64,000 bases of DNA from Brucella gallinifaecis. Lineage in GTDB: Bacteria; Pseudomonadota; Alphaproteobacteria; Rhizobiales; Rhizobiaceae. This document shows, one piece after another, positions 36,406 through 44,955 of the stretch (its first letter is position 1; each line of letters opens with the position of its first letter). The position numbers were made by a program, and so were the translations under genes. The notes under the pieces were generated by a model, which searched no databases, had not been told where the DNA came from, and saw only the letters and a list, made by a program, of their open reading frames with translations. Location: contig NZ_ML636800.1 of NCBI RefSeq assembly GCF_006476605.1, positions 62,001 to 126,000 of the forward strand, in the 5' to 3' direction.

Positions 36406-37548
36406 ATGTCTCTCATCACCCAACATCCACATATTTCCAATGAGGAACGGCTGGCGCGTATCAATAAAATACGCTGCCGTCTTGACGAGAAAAACATTGC
36501 TGCCTTGCTGCTTGGGTCGACCGAGAGCCTGCTTTATTACACTGGTCTTGTCTGGCATTCGAGTGAGCGCTTGCTGGGAGCCGTCATCACACAAAGCGAG
36601 ATCATCTATATTGTTCCGGGTTTTGAGCAGAGCCGTGTGGAGAGCCTGCCGCATCTTCCCGGTGAAATTCGCATCTGGCAGGAAGAACAAAACAGTGCAT
36701 CGCTTGTTGCCTCACTGCTGAAAGCGGGTGAAACGCTTGCTGTTGACGATGCCGTACCGTTGTTTGTCTACAATGCTTTGCGCAAAGAAATCGGTGCAGA
36801 GCGCCTTGTTGATGCAGGGCCGATGATAAGTGCACAGCGTATCGTCAAGTCTCAGGCCGAAATTGATATCATCAAATATGCCATGGGATTGACATTGGAA
36901 GTGCATCGCCGCGCTCATCAATTCATTCGTCCGGGCACTGTCGCCTCCGATGTTGTGCGCTTTATTGATGAACAGCACCGTGAACTGGGCGCAAATGGGG
37001 GCTCGACTTTTTGTATCGTTTCTTTTGGCGAAGCAACCTCGTTGCCGCATGGCGCGGATGGCGAACAGTTTTATAAAAATGGTGATGTCATTCTGGTTGA
37101 TACGGGTTGCCGGATTGATGGTTATCACTCCGATTTGACCCGAACCTATATGCTGGATGAGCCAACGGCCGATTTTGAACGTATATGGGTGATTGAACGG
37201 CAGGCACAGCAAGCCGTGTTTGATGCTGCAAAGATTGGCGCTGCTTGTTCCGAACTCGATGATGCTGCCCGGGCCGTTCTGGTCAGGCATGGGTTGGGGC
37301 CGGATTATCAGTTGCCCGGCCTTCCACACCGTGCTGGTCATGGTCTGGGACTGGAAATCCATGAAGCGCCATTTATCGTTCGTGGTAATCATCTGCCGCT
37401 TGCACCGGGTATGTGTTTCTCAAATGAGCCGATGATTGTTGTTCCGGGACAATTTGGTGTGCGTCTGGAAGACCACATCTACATGAGTGCAGAGGGTGCG
37501 CAGTGGTTTACGCAACCTGCCAAAGGTCCAACTGAACCATTTTCCTGA
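36406..37548 (+). CDS. M24-family metallopeptidase, Xaa-Pro aminopeptidase/dipeptidase-like
   Basis: A 380-residue enzyme of the pita-bread fold. The dinuclear metal ligands are visible: Asp232, Asp243 (VDTGCRIDGYHSDLTRT), His312 (GHGLG), Glu341 (SNEP) and Glu355 (RLEDH), with His215 in the LPHG turn. Family members cleave next to proline or hydroxyproline. A GGAATAAGC precedes the ATG. The gene is followed within 20 bp by a GntR regulator and shares an identical operator with the DapA-family gene, pointing to use of proline- or hydroxyproline-containing peptides. Confidence 0.88.
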   Translation: MSLITQHPHISNEERLARINKIRCRLDEKNIAALLLGSTESLLYYTGLVWHSSERLLGAVITQSEIIYIVPGFEQSRVESLPHLPGEIRIWQEEQNSASLVASLLKAGETLAVDDAVPLFVYNALRKEIGAERLVDAGPMISAQRIVKSQAEIDIIKYAMGLTLEVHRRAHQFIRPGTVASDVVRFIDEQHRELGANGGSTFCIVSFGEATSLPHGADGEQFYKNGDVILVDTGCRIDGYHSDLTRTYMLDEPTADFERIWVIERQAQQAVFDAAKIGAACSELDDAARAVLVRHGLGPDYQLPGLPHRAGHGLGLEIHEAPFIVRGNHLPLAPGMCFSNEPMIVVPGQFGVRLEDHIYMSAEGAQWFTQPAKGPTEPFS

Positions 37549-37567
37549 TATGGCGAAAGAGCTGACA

Positions 37568-38272
37568 ATGACGACAGGCGATAATAATGACACTCCTGAA
37601 CGAAAGCGCGGTTCCGGCGGGAAGATGGTCTATGAGCTGCTGCGTGATGAAATCCTTGATCTGGTGCTGCCTCCTGGCAGCCCGATTGATGAGGTGCAAC
37701 TTGCAGAGCGGTTCAAAATGTCTCGCACGCCAATTCGTGAAGCTTTGGTGCGTCTGGCAGGCGAGGGGTTGATCGATACGCTGCCCAATCGCTCTACAAT
37801 GGTGTCAAACATCGATTTTCTCAACATGCATACTTATTTTGATGCACTGACTTTGATGTATCGTGTCACAACCCAGCTTGCAGCCAAAAACCATCGGCAG
37901 GAAGATCTGGATATTATTGCATTGCATCAGGCAGAATTTGCAGAGGCGGTGGAAGCGCAGGATGCGCTCGGTATGATTGCCACCAATGCCGCGCTTCATC
38001 TGGCGATCGCAGAAGCGGGGCGCAATTTATATTTTACAAGTCTTTTCAAACGATTGCTGGATGAGGGAAGGCGTATCCTGCGGCTTTACTATCAGTCCTA
38101 TAATGACCAGTTGCCACGACATTTCGTGGCAGAGCATGAGGAGATGATTGCCGCAATTGCTGCACGTGACATAAAATTGGCAGAACGTCTGGCGCATGAA
38201 CATGCAGAGCAGATTGTGCGCCAGGTTCAGAAACTTTTGATGCGTGATGATCGTCTGAAAATTGACCTCTGA
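37568..38272 (+). CDS. GntR-family transcriptional regulator, FCD type
   Basis: A 234-residue regulator with winged helix-turn-helix (DEVQLAERFKMSRTPIREAL, about 41-60) and a helical FCD effector domain. I start at MTTGDNND, after AAAGAG; MAKELTM six codons earlier begins 1 bp after the peptidase stop and is possible. It probably binds the palindrome found at 36312-36326 and 38282-38296, giving control of the peptidase-regulator operon and of the DapA-family gene. Effector unknown, possibly hydroxyproline or a derived imine. Confidence 0.88.
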   Translation: MTTGDNNDTPERKRGSGGKMVYELLRDEILDLVLPPGSPIDEVQLAERFKMSRTPIREALVRLAGEGLIDTLPNRSTMVSNIDFLNMHTYFDALTLMYRVTTQLAAKNHRQEDLDIIALHQAEFAEAVEAQDALGMIATNAALHLAIAEAGRNLYFTSLFKRLLDEGRRILRLYYQSYNDQLPRHFVAEHEEMIAAIAARDIKLAERLAHEHAEQIVRQVQKLLMRDDRLKIDL

Positions 38273-38281
38273 TACGGCACA

Positions 38282-38296
38282 AATTCTGTCGACAAA
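38282..38296. promoter_or_regulatory. 15-bp GntR operator, copy 2 (upstream of the DapA-family gene)
   Basis: Exact repeat of the 15 bases at 36312-36326, about 145 bp before the DapA-family start and 10 bp after the GntR stop. The distance leaves room for a promoter between. Confidence 0.7.
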
Positions 38297-38439
38297 TAAA
38301 ATACAAGCTGATATATCAGATGTGGAGACTGATGGGTTGCCGGTATTTCCAGCGGTTCAGTCGCTCTGGTTTTGTTTGTCGCATCTCTGAAGCTGGATCG
38401 CTTTGCAAATAACGGAGATGCTTTGAGAGGAGTTTCTAG

Positions 38440-39402
38440 ATGGCTGCCAATATTTTTTCCGGCGTGATTCCGGCTCTGATGACCCCGTGCAAGGATGATC
38501 GTACCCCTGATTTTGATGCGCTGGTGCGCAAGGGCAAGGAGTTGATCGCTGACGGCATGTCGGCTGTTGTTTATTGTGGATCGATGGGCGACTGGCCGCT
38601 CCTCACTGACGAACAGCGCATGGAAGGTGTTGCCCGTCTGACTGCTGCCGGTATTCCTGTGATCGTTGGCACAGGTGCGGTGAATACAGCTGTTGCGGCA
38701 GCTCATGCGGCGCATGCACAGAAGGTTGGTGCCAAGGGCCTGATGGTCATCCCGCGCGTTTTGTCGCGTGGTTCGGTAATTGCTGCACAGAAAGCGCATT
38801 TCAAGGCTATCCTGTCGGCTGCACCTGATTTGCCGGCTGTAATTTATAACAGCCCTTATTATGGCTTTGCCACACGTGCGGATCTGTTCTTCGCTCTGCG
38901 TGCAGAGCATAAAAACCTTGTTGGTTTCAAGGAGTTCGGTGGCCCTGCGGATATGCGCTATGCGGCTGAAAATATCACCAGTCGTGATGACGATGTTACG
39001 CTGATGATTGGTGTTGATACGGCCGTTTTCCATGGTTTTGTGAATTGCGGTGCAACCGGCGCTATCACCGGCATTGGCAATGTTCTGCCAAAGGAAGTCA
39101 TTCAGCTTTGCAAGCTTTCGCAGGCTGCAGCAGCGGGTGATGCAGATGCACGTCAGCGTGCGCTTGAACTCGAACAGGCACTTGCAGTGCTTTCGTCTTT
39201 CGATGAAGGCCCGGATCTGGTGCTCTATTTCAAGCATATGATGGTGCTTAAGGGTAACAAGGAATATACGCTGCATTTTAATGAAACAGACGCTCTGTCC
39301 GACAGTCAGCGTGGTTATGTTGAAGCGCAATTCAAGCTGTTCAACAACTGGTATGCCGAATGGAGCAAGCTACCCGGCGCTGTGCAGACCTATAAGGCTT
39401 GA
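38440..39402 (+). CDS. DapA-family lyase/deaminase, likely 1-pyrroline-4-hydroxy-2-carboxylate deaminase
   Basis: A 320-residue class I aldolase-fold enzyme. The Schiff-base Lys164 lies in VGFKEFGG and the catalytic Tyr136 in IYNSPYYG. The N-terminus GVIPALMTPC and YCGSMGDWPLL closely resemble the rhizobial/Brucella enzyme converting 1-pyrroline-4-hydroxy-2-carboxylate to 2,5-dioxopentanoate in D-hydroxyproline catabolism. This identification is from memory of the family; other DapA-like functions are possible. AGAGGAG precedes the ATG. Regulated with the peptidase by the shared operator. No epimerase or semialdehyde dehydrogenase of that pathway is adjacent. Confidence 0.82.
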   Translation: MAANIFSGVIPALMTPCKDDRTPDFDALVRKGKELIADGMSAVVYCGSMGDWPLLTDEQRMEGVARLTAAGIPVIVGTGAVNTAVAAAHAAHAQKVGAKGLMVIPRVLSRGSVIAAQKAHFKAILSAAPDLPAVIYNSPYYGFATRADLFFALRAEHKNLVGFKEFGGPADMRYAAENITSRDDDVTLMIGVDTAVFHGFVNCGATGAITGIGNVLPKEVIQLCKLSQAAAAGDADARQRALELEQALAVLSSFDEGPDLVLYFKHMMVLKGNKEYTLHFNETDALSDSQRGYVEAQFKLFNNWYAEWSKLPGAVQTYKA

Positions 39403-39432
39403 GAATACAATAGCTACAGCAAAGAGCGCGTT

Positions 39433-39455
39433 CCGGTCTGATTGAATCAGACCGG
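39433..39455. repeat. short palindromic unit (CTGATTGAATCAG core)
   Basis: CCGGTCTGATT-G-AATCAGACCGG is a perfect 23-bp palindrome. Its core recurs in the larger palindrome at 48754-48794. It lies in the convergent gap after the DapA-family gene and may also act as terminator. Confidence 0.6.
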
Positions 39456-39545
39456 CTTGTCTCAAATATTGCTTTCACCACACATCCCGCGAAGTGTTTC
39501 ATTCTTTTCGGGATGTGCTCTCATAAATACGAGACTGAAGGTTTT

Positions 39546-40439
39546 CTATTCATAAAGAGAGCGGGCCAGTTTTCGTATTGCTTCCGCAGTACGAGGACCA
39601 AAACCCAGCATATAAGGGCCTTCCAGAACAAGCAGTGACTGGTTTTTAGCGGCAGGTGTCTGTTGCAGAGACTTGTGTGAGAATACATCATCAGCAGTTG
39701 GCCCCCCGTTTCCGTCTGAAAGCATCATGATCACATCGGGTGCAGCTTTAATGAGCCACTCATCAGAGACTGGTTTATATCCGGTATAGACAGAAAGTGG
39801 GTTTTTTGCGCCTGCATAACGTATAATGGCGTCAGCGGCTGTATCGCGCCCGGCACCGCTCAAGCGTATGAGGCCGTGAAAGAAGACAACCTTTTTCTGT
39901 CTGCCAGCGGATATTTTAGTTGCATAAGCTGTTGCGGCATCAAAGTCGTCTATTACTTGCTGCGTTAGCAGTTCGCCCTGTTTTTCAAGGCCGAGTCTTT
40001 TGGAAATAATTGCAATCTTCCTGATAAGACCATTGCGGCTATTATCGACCGGTACATAAAGAACCTCGATTGTCGATTGATTGAGAACGTCCATTGTTTC
40101 GGGCGGACCAATGTCTTCAGAGGCTATGATGAGGTCGCTTTTTAATGTAAGAATGCCTTCCGGTGACAGGCTGCGACGATAGCCAACATTGGCTCTGTTC
40201 GCAGTTTCTTCAGGGTATTTGCTGCTTCGATCAACAGCAATCACCTTATCGCCTGCGCCAAGGGCAAATATAATTTCTGTTACATCGGGACCAAGAGAGA
40301 CAATACGGTTTGTTTCCCGGCCCTGCGCGTGAACAGGCGCTTGGATGGCAAGCAGGCTACCGATAAGAAGTATCAATGCCAGCAAACACCTGCTGAGAGT
40401 GCGTGCATTATTCGGCCAGATTTGTAATGTCAGGGACAC
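39546..40439 (-). CDS. hemin ABC transporter substrate-binding protein, HmuT-like
   Basis: A 297-residue periplasmic protein with signal peptide (hydrophobic stretch ending in PVHAQ) and the BtuF/HmuT fold: RIVSLGPDVTEIIFALGAG, DLIIASEDIGPP, and PYMLGFGPRTAEAIRKLA near the end. These are hallmarks of hemin-binding HmuT/PhuT. The start is GTG with a weak ribosome site. No hemin permease, ATPase or receptor is adjacent, so it is an orphan here. A 41-bp dyad with a TGA-N9-TCA core lies 39 bp upstream, suggesting iron control by RirA. Confidence 0.85.
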   Translation of the reverse strand: MSLTLQIWPNNARTLSRCLLALILLIGSLLAIQAPVHAQGRETNRIVSLGPDVTEIIFALGAGDKVIAVDRSSKYPEETANRANVGYRRSLSPEGILTLKSDLIIASEDIGPPETMDVLNQSTIEVLYVPVDNSRNGLIRKIAIISKRLGLEKQGELLTQQVIDDFDAATAYATKISAGRQKKVVFFHGLIRLSGAGRDTAADAIIRYAGAKNPLSVYTGYKPVSDEWLIKAAPDVIMMLSDGNGGPTADDVFSHKSLQQTPAAKNQSLLVLEGPYMLGFGPRTAEAIRKLARSLYE

Positions 40440-40477
40440 GGTCTTTTGATCCAGTGAGTACAGGGAATGGTCAAATG

Positions 40478-40518
40478 AACTTATTTAAGTTGAGTATAAT
40501 GGTCAACTTAAATAAGTT
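40478..40518. promoter_or_regulatory. iron-responsive-type operator dyad (IRO-like) upstream of hmuT-like gene
   Basis: Perfect 16-bp arms AACTTATTTAAGTTGA and TCAACTTAAATAAGTT flank the 9-bp spacer GTATAATGG. The centre reads TGA-N9-TCA, the RirA IRO-box consensus of Rhizobiales. Each arm is itself near-palindromic (AACTTA-TT-TAAGTT). Confidence 0.65.
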
Positions 40519-40581
40519 GTATTTCCAGAGCTCATTTTGATCTGATTGAATGAGGTAGGTGTGCCTAAAATATTTGTTTGA

Positions 40582-41889
40582 TTAATTGTCAGGTTGGCGA
40601 AGAGAATATTTTTTTACGAGACGGATATTTTGTTTTCTTGTCGACTGATCGGAAGAATTTACCAAAGCAGACAGGGCACGCGCATAGTCGAGTACAAGCC
40701 CTGGGGTCCAGGCCATTGATTCTGCTCTTTTGCGCATAAGACCGGCCGCCCATAATTCAGGAAAAACAATTGCCTGAAGTGCTTTGAATACGGGCCATCG
40801 ATGCTCTCGATAGACCCCTTCAAGGGCTGCATCGAGTGCATCGGCTACTGCACTTGAGCAGTTTCTGTTCGTTAGATTATATGTATTATTTGCGCGATAG
40901 TGTTTCCAGAATTTACGCAGGCGTGCTGCATCAATATTCTTGATTTCTACCTGCACAGTCGATGGACACCAGTCAGTCGATTCAACTTCATAGCTTGGTA
41001 AAAAACGGCCAGCTACATTATTGTCGGCTGTGGCGCGTAACGTTCTGCTGAACTCATCAGGATTGCGATCAATTTCTGTTGCAGGATAATGGCTGATATA
41101 AACATCCGGGGCCATTTCCAATGCTGCGTGACCAGTCGAAATGACTCCATTGGTATCAACAGCCGCAATATAGCGATTAATTGCACGCTGGCGCAAAGGG
41201 GTCATTGCCGTGCCTGTAGGTGTCCAGACGTGGACAATAAGGCTTTTGCGATTTCGAGCAGTCCGTTTTTGAAAAAGCTGTGTGGCGCGTTGGTTAAACG
41301 GGTTTCGGCTTAGGATGCTTGTCAGGGAAGCGTCTGCTTCCAACCGCTTGATCCGAAATGCGATACTGAGCAAACCAATTCCGGTAAGAAAGAGGACGGC
41401 TCCAACATTTACTCCGACAGTGCCCTCATACCAGGTTGGCCATGGTTGAAGGGTTATAATTGCGAGCAGAACTTCTATTACGCCTCCCGCAAATCCCAGT
41501 TTCCAACGCGGGTATCGTATGACCCAGGCGCTTCCAATGCGTACAACACCATCAAGTAGAAAACAAAAGCCAAATAATACCGCCAGAGCAAAATTGCTTG
41601 CAGGCGTAGAGCTGATAATGAGTGCACTTACGCCAAGCAGAACAACTCCTTGCACTATGCGCATTCTTCGTGCTGTGCCGTAATAAGCAATAGCAGCAAA
41701 GAGGCATAATGCTGCTTCGGGTAATAATAAATAGCCAAAAAATCGTGATGGTATGATGGTTTTGCCATCAAGTGCATCAATGATGATGAGCGTTCCGCTA
41801 ATAATCCAGATTACGGAGATTGTTAACAAAGTTCTCCAGTGCCGCTGAATAATTTCGCGACCCAGAAGAAGAAACAATATTCGTATCAC
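40582..41889 (-). CDS. HdeD-like (DUF308) membrane domain fused to a putative permuted papain-like domain
   Basis: A 435-residue protein. Residues 1-180 contain about six hydrophobic segments resembling HdeD/DUF308 acid-stress proteins. The soluble remainder carries TGHAALEM (His254) followed ninety residues later by YNLTNRNCSSAVADAL (Cys344), the His-before-Cys order of circularly permuted NlpC/P60- and LRAT-like cysteine hydrolases (DUF4105-like). Cys308 is a further cysteine. The peptidase-fold reading is inference from the two motifs. It sits alone on the minus strand; an inverted-repeat element lies 160 bp upstream. Target and regulation unknown. Confidence 0.7.
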   Translation of the reverse strand: MIRILFLLLGREIIQRHWRTLLTISVIWIISGTLIIIDALDGKTIIPSRFFGYLLLPEAALCLFAAIAYYGTARRMRIVQGVVLLGVSALIISSTPASNFALAVLFGFCFLLDGVVRIGSAWVIRYPRWKLGFAGGVIEVLLAIITLQPWPTWYEGTVGVNVGAVLFLTGIGLLSIAFRIKRLEADASLTSILSRNPFNQRATQLFQKRTARNRKSLIVHVWTPTGTAMTPLRQRAINRYIAAVDTNGVISTGHAALEMAPDVYISHYPATEIDRNPDEFSRTLRATADNNVAGRFLPSYEVESTDWCPSTVQVEIKNIDAARLRKFWKHYRANNTYNLTNRNCSSAVADALDAALEGVYREHRWPVFKALQAIVFPELWAAGLMRKRAESMAWTPGLVLDYARALSALVNSSDQSTRKQNIRLVKKYSLRQPDN

Positions 41890-42049
41890 TCTCTCACCCC
41901 GATAGTTTTCTATGGACCTTTTAGAGCATAATTATGCTTCAAATAAAAATGGTTAGAGCGGTGATGATATCGCTTTTTTATCGTGCTGCTGGGCCGAGCG
42001 GATCGAGCGGGAAGTGCTGATGCTGACGCATAGATTTTTCAAAAAGCTC

Positions 42050-42319
42050 TAGGGCCAATCGACATTCATGTTTTGAGGCGTGGTATGGACGAAAATTGTC
42101 CAGTTTCAGGAGCGAAACCGAAGGTGGAGTGTCGCTCCATCGAGGTTTAGCGACGCCAAAATGGGTAATTTGCGCCATATCCCTTTGGGACGTGGCGGAT
42201 TTTGTCCCTGAATGCGTCGAAAAGCCCTCATGGTGTTCACACCACCTCGGCCTTTTCTTCTGTTCTGCGACAAAATCCGGCTCACGCCCCGCCCGAAAAA
42301 TGAATGTCGATTGGCCCTA
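42050..42319. mobile_element. second TA-flanked inverted-repeat element family (MITE-like)
   Basis: A 270-bp element with perfect 20-bp terminal inverted repeats (left TAGGGCCAATCGACATTCAT) bounded by TA. Size, TA ends and the terminal GGG-CA are shared with the elements at 3416 and 8862, but the rest differs, so it is a sister family. Internal inverted segments GGATTTTGTC and GACAAAATCC are present; no transposase. Its right end supplies the TAG stop of the TIGR02186 gene. The 160 bp to its left hold further TTAGAGC-type repeat fragments. Confidence 0.82.
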
Positions 42320-43141
42320 ATCCTTTTTGAAAAGAATACGCCCCGCCCAGCCTGTAAGTACAGCCAGAAACACGGCAAACAGACCGTAATAGAAGCTGTA
42401 CTTATGGGCTATATCATAGATGCTTTGTTCGACACTGGCCTTAACAATTTCAAGACTTGCATTGGCTTCGCGCAGAAAAACACCATTGCGGAACAAAAGA
42501 GCACGTGCTCGATGACGTCCGACTGGTACATTGGCCGAAAGATTAAGCGTTGCACGAAACAGGGTGCGAGAGAGAAACTCAACACCGCCGATACGTTGGC
42601 TGTAAAGCCCTTGCCGAATTTTCATCTCGCGCAATTCATTGCCGAATTTTAAAATATTCGCTGAAAGACTGGCCGGGTCTTCTGGTCTAAGGTAAAAATT
42701 GCGTACGCCAACTGAAAGTTCGCGATAGAGTTTGTCATCGGCAATATCTTGCAAATTGCGTGTTGATGCGAGCGAATAGGATAAAGGCACGCCAAGAAAC
42801 GTTTCAGAATCAGCATTGACCCAGACACCGAGATAGCGTTCTTTCTTGCGTACAACGAGATCGCGCGACGGGCCTTGCAGCACGACGATAATATCATAAC
42901 GTCCCTGGCGCTGGATCAGTGGGTCGGCATTATCCAGTGCACCAAAAATGGTCAGATCTGTGCCAGAAAAATTGGAAGTAATTGCAATCGTTTCCGTCGA
43001 TAAACCAATTTCGATTGTTTCTTCAGACGGGTTTTGCAGTTGTGGTATATTATTGGTGTTACCGCTTGAATCGTTCTGAGCGGATGCGCATGTTGCGGCC
43101 AGGCTAAGAAAAAATGCGAATATAATCGTGAGTTTCCTCAT
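42317..43141 (-). CDS. TIGR02186-family membrane-anchored protein
   Basis: A 274-residue protein with a signal peptide (MRKLTIIFAFFLSLAATCASAQ), a periplasmic beta-rich part with ETIEIGLSTETIAITSNFSG and a C-terminal membrane helix (YYGLFAVFLAVLTGWAGRI). This is the layout of the TIGR02186 family, consistently found beside TSUP sulfite/sulfonate exporters. Starts 1 bp after the TSUP stop, so translation is coupled. The stop TAG comes from the end of the inverted-repeat element. Exact function is unknown. Confidence 0.82.
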   Translation of the reverse strand: MRKLTIIFAFFLSLAATCASAQNDSSGNTNNIPQLQNPSEETIEIGLSTETIAITSNFSGTDLTIFGALDNADPLIQRQGRYDIIVVLQGPSRDLVVRKKERYLGVWVNADSETFLGVPLSYSLASTRNLQDIADDKLYRELSVGVRNFYLRPEDPASLSANILKFGNELREMKIRQGLYSQRIGGVEFLSRTLFRATLNLSANVPVGRHRARALLFRNGVFLREANASLEIVKASVEQSIYDIAHKYSFYYGLFAVFLAVLTGWAGRILFKKD

Positions 43142-43142
43142 T

Positions 43143-44135
43143 TTACATATCCGCAATTGAGATTGAGAACAGATTATCAGGTCGAACAAAGAGGCCAAAA
43201 GCAAGGCGCAGGCCTACAGCTAGCACCAGCAATGCAAGCAATAGACGGAGTTGTTCGCCACGCAGTTTTTGCCCTGCACGAGCACCATATTGTGCACCGA
43301 TTACTCCTCCGAGCATCAATAGAAAGGCCAGTACAATGTCGATAGACTGGTTGGTTGTTGCCTGCATGACCGTGGTGAAGGCCGTTACAAATGTGATTTG
43401 AAAAAGCGATGTACCCACAACGACATTGGTTGGGACATGCAGCAGGTAGATCAGTGCCGGCACCATGATAAATCCACCGCCGACACCCATTACCGATGAT
43501 AATAAGCCAATGAAAAAACCAATTCCGAGCACGGGAATGATGCTGACATAGATAGTGGAAGCGCGAAACCGCATTTTGAAAGGCAGTTTGTGGATCCATG
43601 TATGTTGTCCGGGACGGCGGATTGCACCAGCCTGTCCTTTTTTCACACGGCGCAGGGCACGAAAGCTTTCAACCAGCATCAGTCCACCAACTGTGCCAAG
43701 AAAGAAGACGTAAAGGATTGAAACGATCAGATCTAGTTGCCCCAGATCACGCAGCCACGAGAAAACGAATATACCGATCAGCGACCCTGCTATGCCGCCC
43801 GCAACCAGAAACAGTCCGAGTTTTATATCGAGTGTTCTTCGTTTGAAATGTGCCAATGCACCTGAGACGGATGAAGCGATAACCTGATTTGCGCCGGTTG
43901 CGACAGCAATTGCAGGCGGAATGTTATAAAAAATCAGCAGTGGCGTGATAAGAAATCCGCCGCCGACGCCAAACAATCCTGACAGAAAACCAACAGCAGC
44001 ACCCATGCCGAGCAGAACCAGCATGTTTACCGATAATTCCGCAATGGGAAGATAAATACCCAATTCCGAACCCGGTTTGAAAACGCACAATACGCAGCCT
44101 TGTGCGGTCGCGCCATACCGCCAAGTCTGTTTCAT
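43143..44135 (-). CDS. TSUP (TauE/SafE) family transporter
   Basis: A membrane protein of about eight helices with the two TSUP repeats, GFLSGLFGVGGGFLITPLLI and GLLSSVMGVGGGFIMVPALI. Members export sulfite, sulfonates or related organic anions. The frame opens at an ATG giving 330 residues, but no ribosome site is there, and the family usually begins at -IYLPIAEL; a TTG at 44061-44063 (306 residues) preceded by GGGTTCGGAA is the more likely start. Pairs with the TIGR02186 gene downstream. Substrate unknown. Confidence 0.85.
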   Translation of the reverse strand: MKQTWRYGATAQGCVLCVFKPGSELGIYLPIAELSVNMLVLLGMGAAVGFLSGLFGVGGGFLITPLLIFYNIPPAIAVATGANQVIASSVSGALAHFKRRTLDIKLGLFLVAGGIAGSLIGIFVFSWLRDLGQLDLIVSILYVFFLGTVGGLMLVESFRALRRVKKGQAGAIRRPGQHTWIHKLPFKMRFRASTIYVSIIPVLGIGFFIGLLSSVMGVGGGFIMVPALIYLLHVPTNVVVGTSLFQITFVTAFTTVMQATTNQSIDIVLAFLLMLGGVIGAQYGARAGQKLRGEQLRLLLALLVLAVGLRLAFGLFVRPDNLFSISIADM

Positions 44136-44322
44136 ATTTGTTAAAGCGCGTTCTTGTGCAACCAGTTAGAACAGGCTCTAACAATTTGATTTACTAGGCA
44201 TCATAGCTGAAAATCATTATCGGATTTTCAAGATGCTTTCTAAGGGTTTGCTCTTTCGGCGTGATGAAGTCAAATCCTGATTGAAAATAGAGTTACTTTG
44301 CTCAATCCTGACAAAAGAAATC

Positions 44323-44354
44323 AGAACATTGTTGTTTATGAACAACAATGTTCT
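44323..44354. terminator. perfect stem-loop downstream of the 44401-44955 gene
   Basis: AGAACATTGTTGTT pairs with AACAACAATGTTCT over 14 bp with a 4-nt loop. On the minus strand it follows the unrecognised gene by about 50 bp. It has no long T-run; termination or transcript protection is likely. Confidence 0.5.
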
Positions 44355-44400
44355 CATGTATGATTTTCTGATGCTGGAATGTAAATTTTTGATAACTGAA

Positions 44401-44955
44401 TTATTCGAGCTGGTTCTGGCGATTACTGATGATGATCTGAATATCGTCTTTTGGTGTAATAACAGAATATGTGGATGATGGATAAAATTGCGCTTTTATC
44501 GAAATCGGATCGGACATTTTATTGTCTATTAGATGGCTCGTTTTGATTATATAAATGAACGGGTTTGTGATTGTAGCACTATAATTGCCTGTAAATCGGC
44601 TTCCTGATGTGAACCCGAAAGATGTCTCGGCATCACAGTAATATTGACCATTTGTGATGATCCAATCATAGGTGGGATCGGATCGTGTCATTGATGTTTT
44701 TTTGCCATCTGGTGTTGTAAAAGCAAGATTGAACGAGAAAGCGATGTAAATATTCTTCAGATCGATACCTCCAGATTGAATCTGGAACAAAGATTTATAA
44801 GTCTGAGTGTCATCTGCAGGGGTAAGCTGTCCTTTTAACGAGGATATTTCAAAATCGATAGCATCTCCCTGAAAACCCTTAATGTCTTTGTCAAGAATAA
44901 GGGGTATTTTTGCAATTATACCATTTTCCATTTCATTATTAATGTATATTAGCAT
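44401..44955 (-). CDS. unrecognised 184-residue protein in an AT-rich patch
   Basis: I do not recognise a family. The product is rich in Ile, Ser, Thr, Asn and Asp, has no signal peptide or membrane helix, and reads as mostly beta-strand (IPLILDKDIKGFQGDAIDFE, NPFIYIIKTSHL, YSVITPKDDIQIIISN). Inclusion-body/PixA-like secreted small proteins have a broadly similar appearance, but I see no firm motif. Base composition is clearly more AT-rich than its neighbours, suggesting horizontal origin. It stands alone, with a stem-loop after its stop. Confidence 0.6.
   Translation of the reverse strand: MLIYINNEMENGIIAKIPLILDKDIKGFQGDAIDFEISSLKGQLTPADDTQTYKSLFQIQSGGIDLKNIYIAFSFNLAFTTPDGKKTSMTRSDPTYDWIITNGQYYCDAETSFGFTSGSRFTGNYSATITNPFIYIIKTSHLIDNKMSDPISIKAQFYPSSTYSVITPKDDIQIIISNRQNQLE

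Noticed and set aside
38227-39330. 367-codon minus-strand frame opposite the DapA-family gene
   Set aside because: It is the shadow of a strongly coding sequence, rich in Arg/His/Cys, with no ribosome site or motif.
41978-42652. Short frames across the 42050-42319 element on both strands
   Set aside because: They run through the terminal repeats and into neighbouring genes; no start sites or domains.
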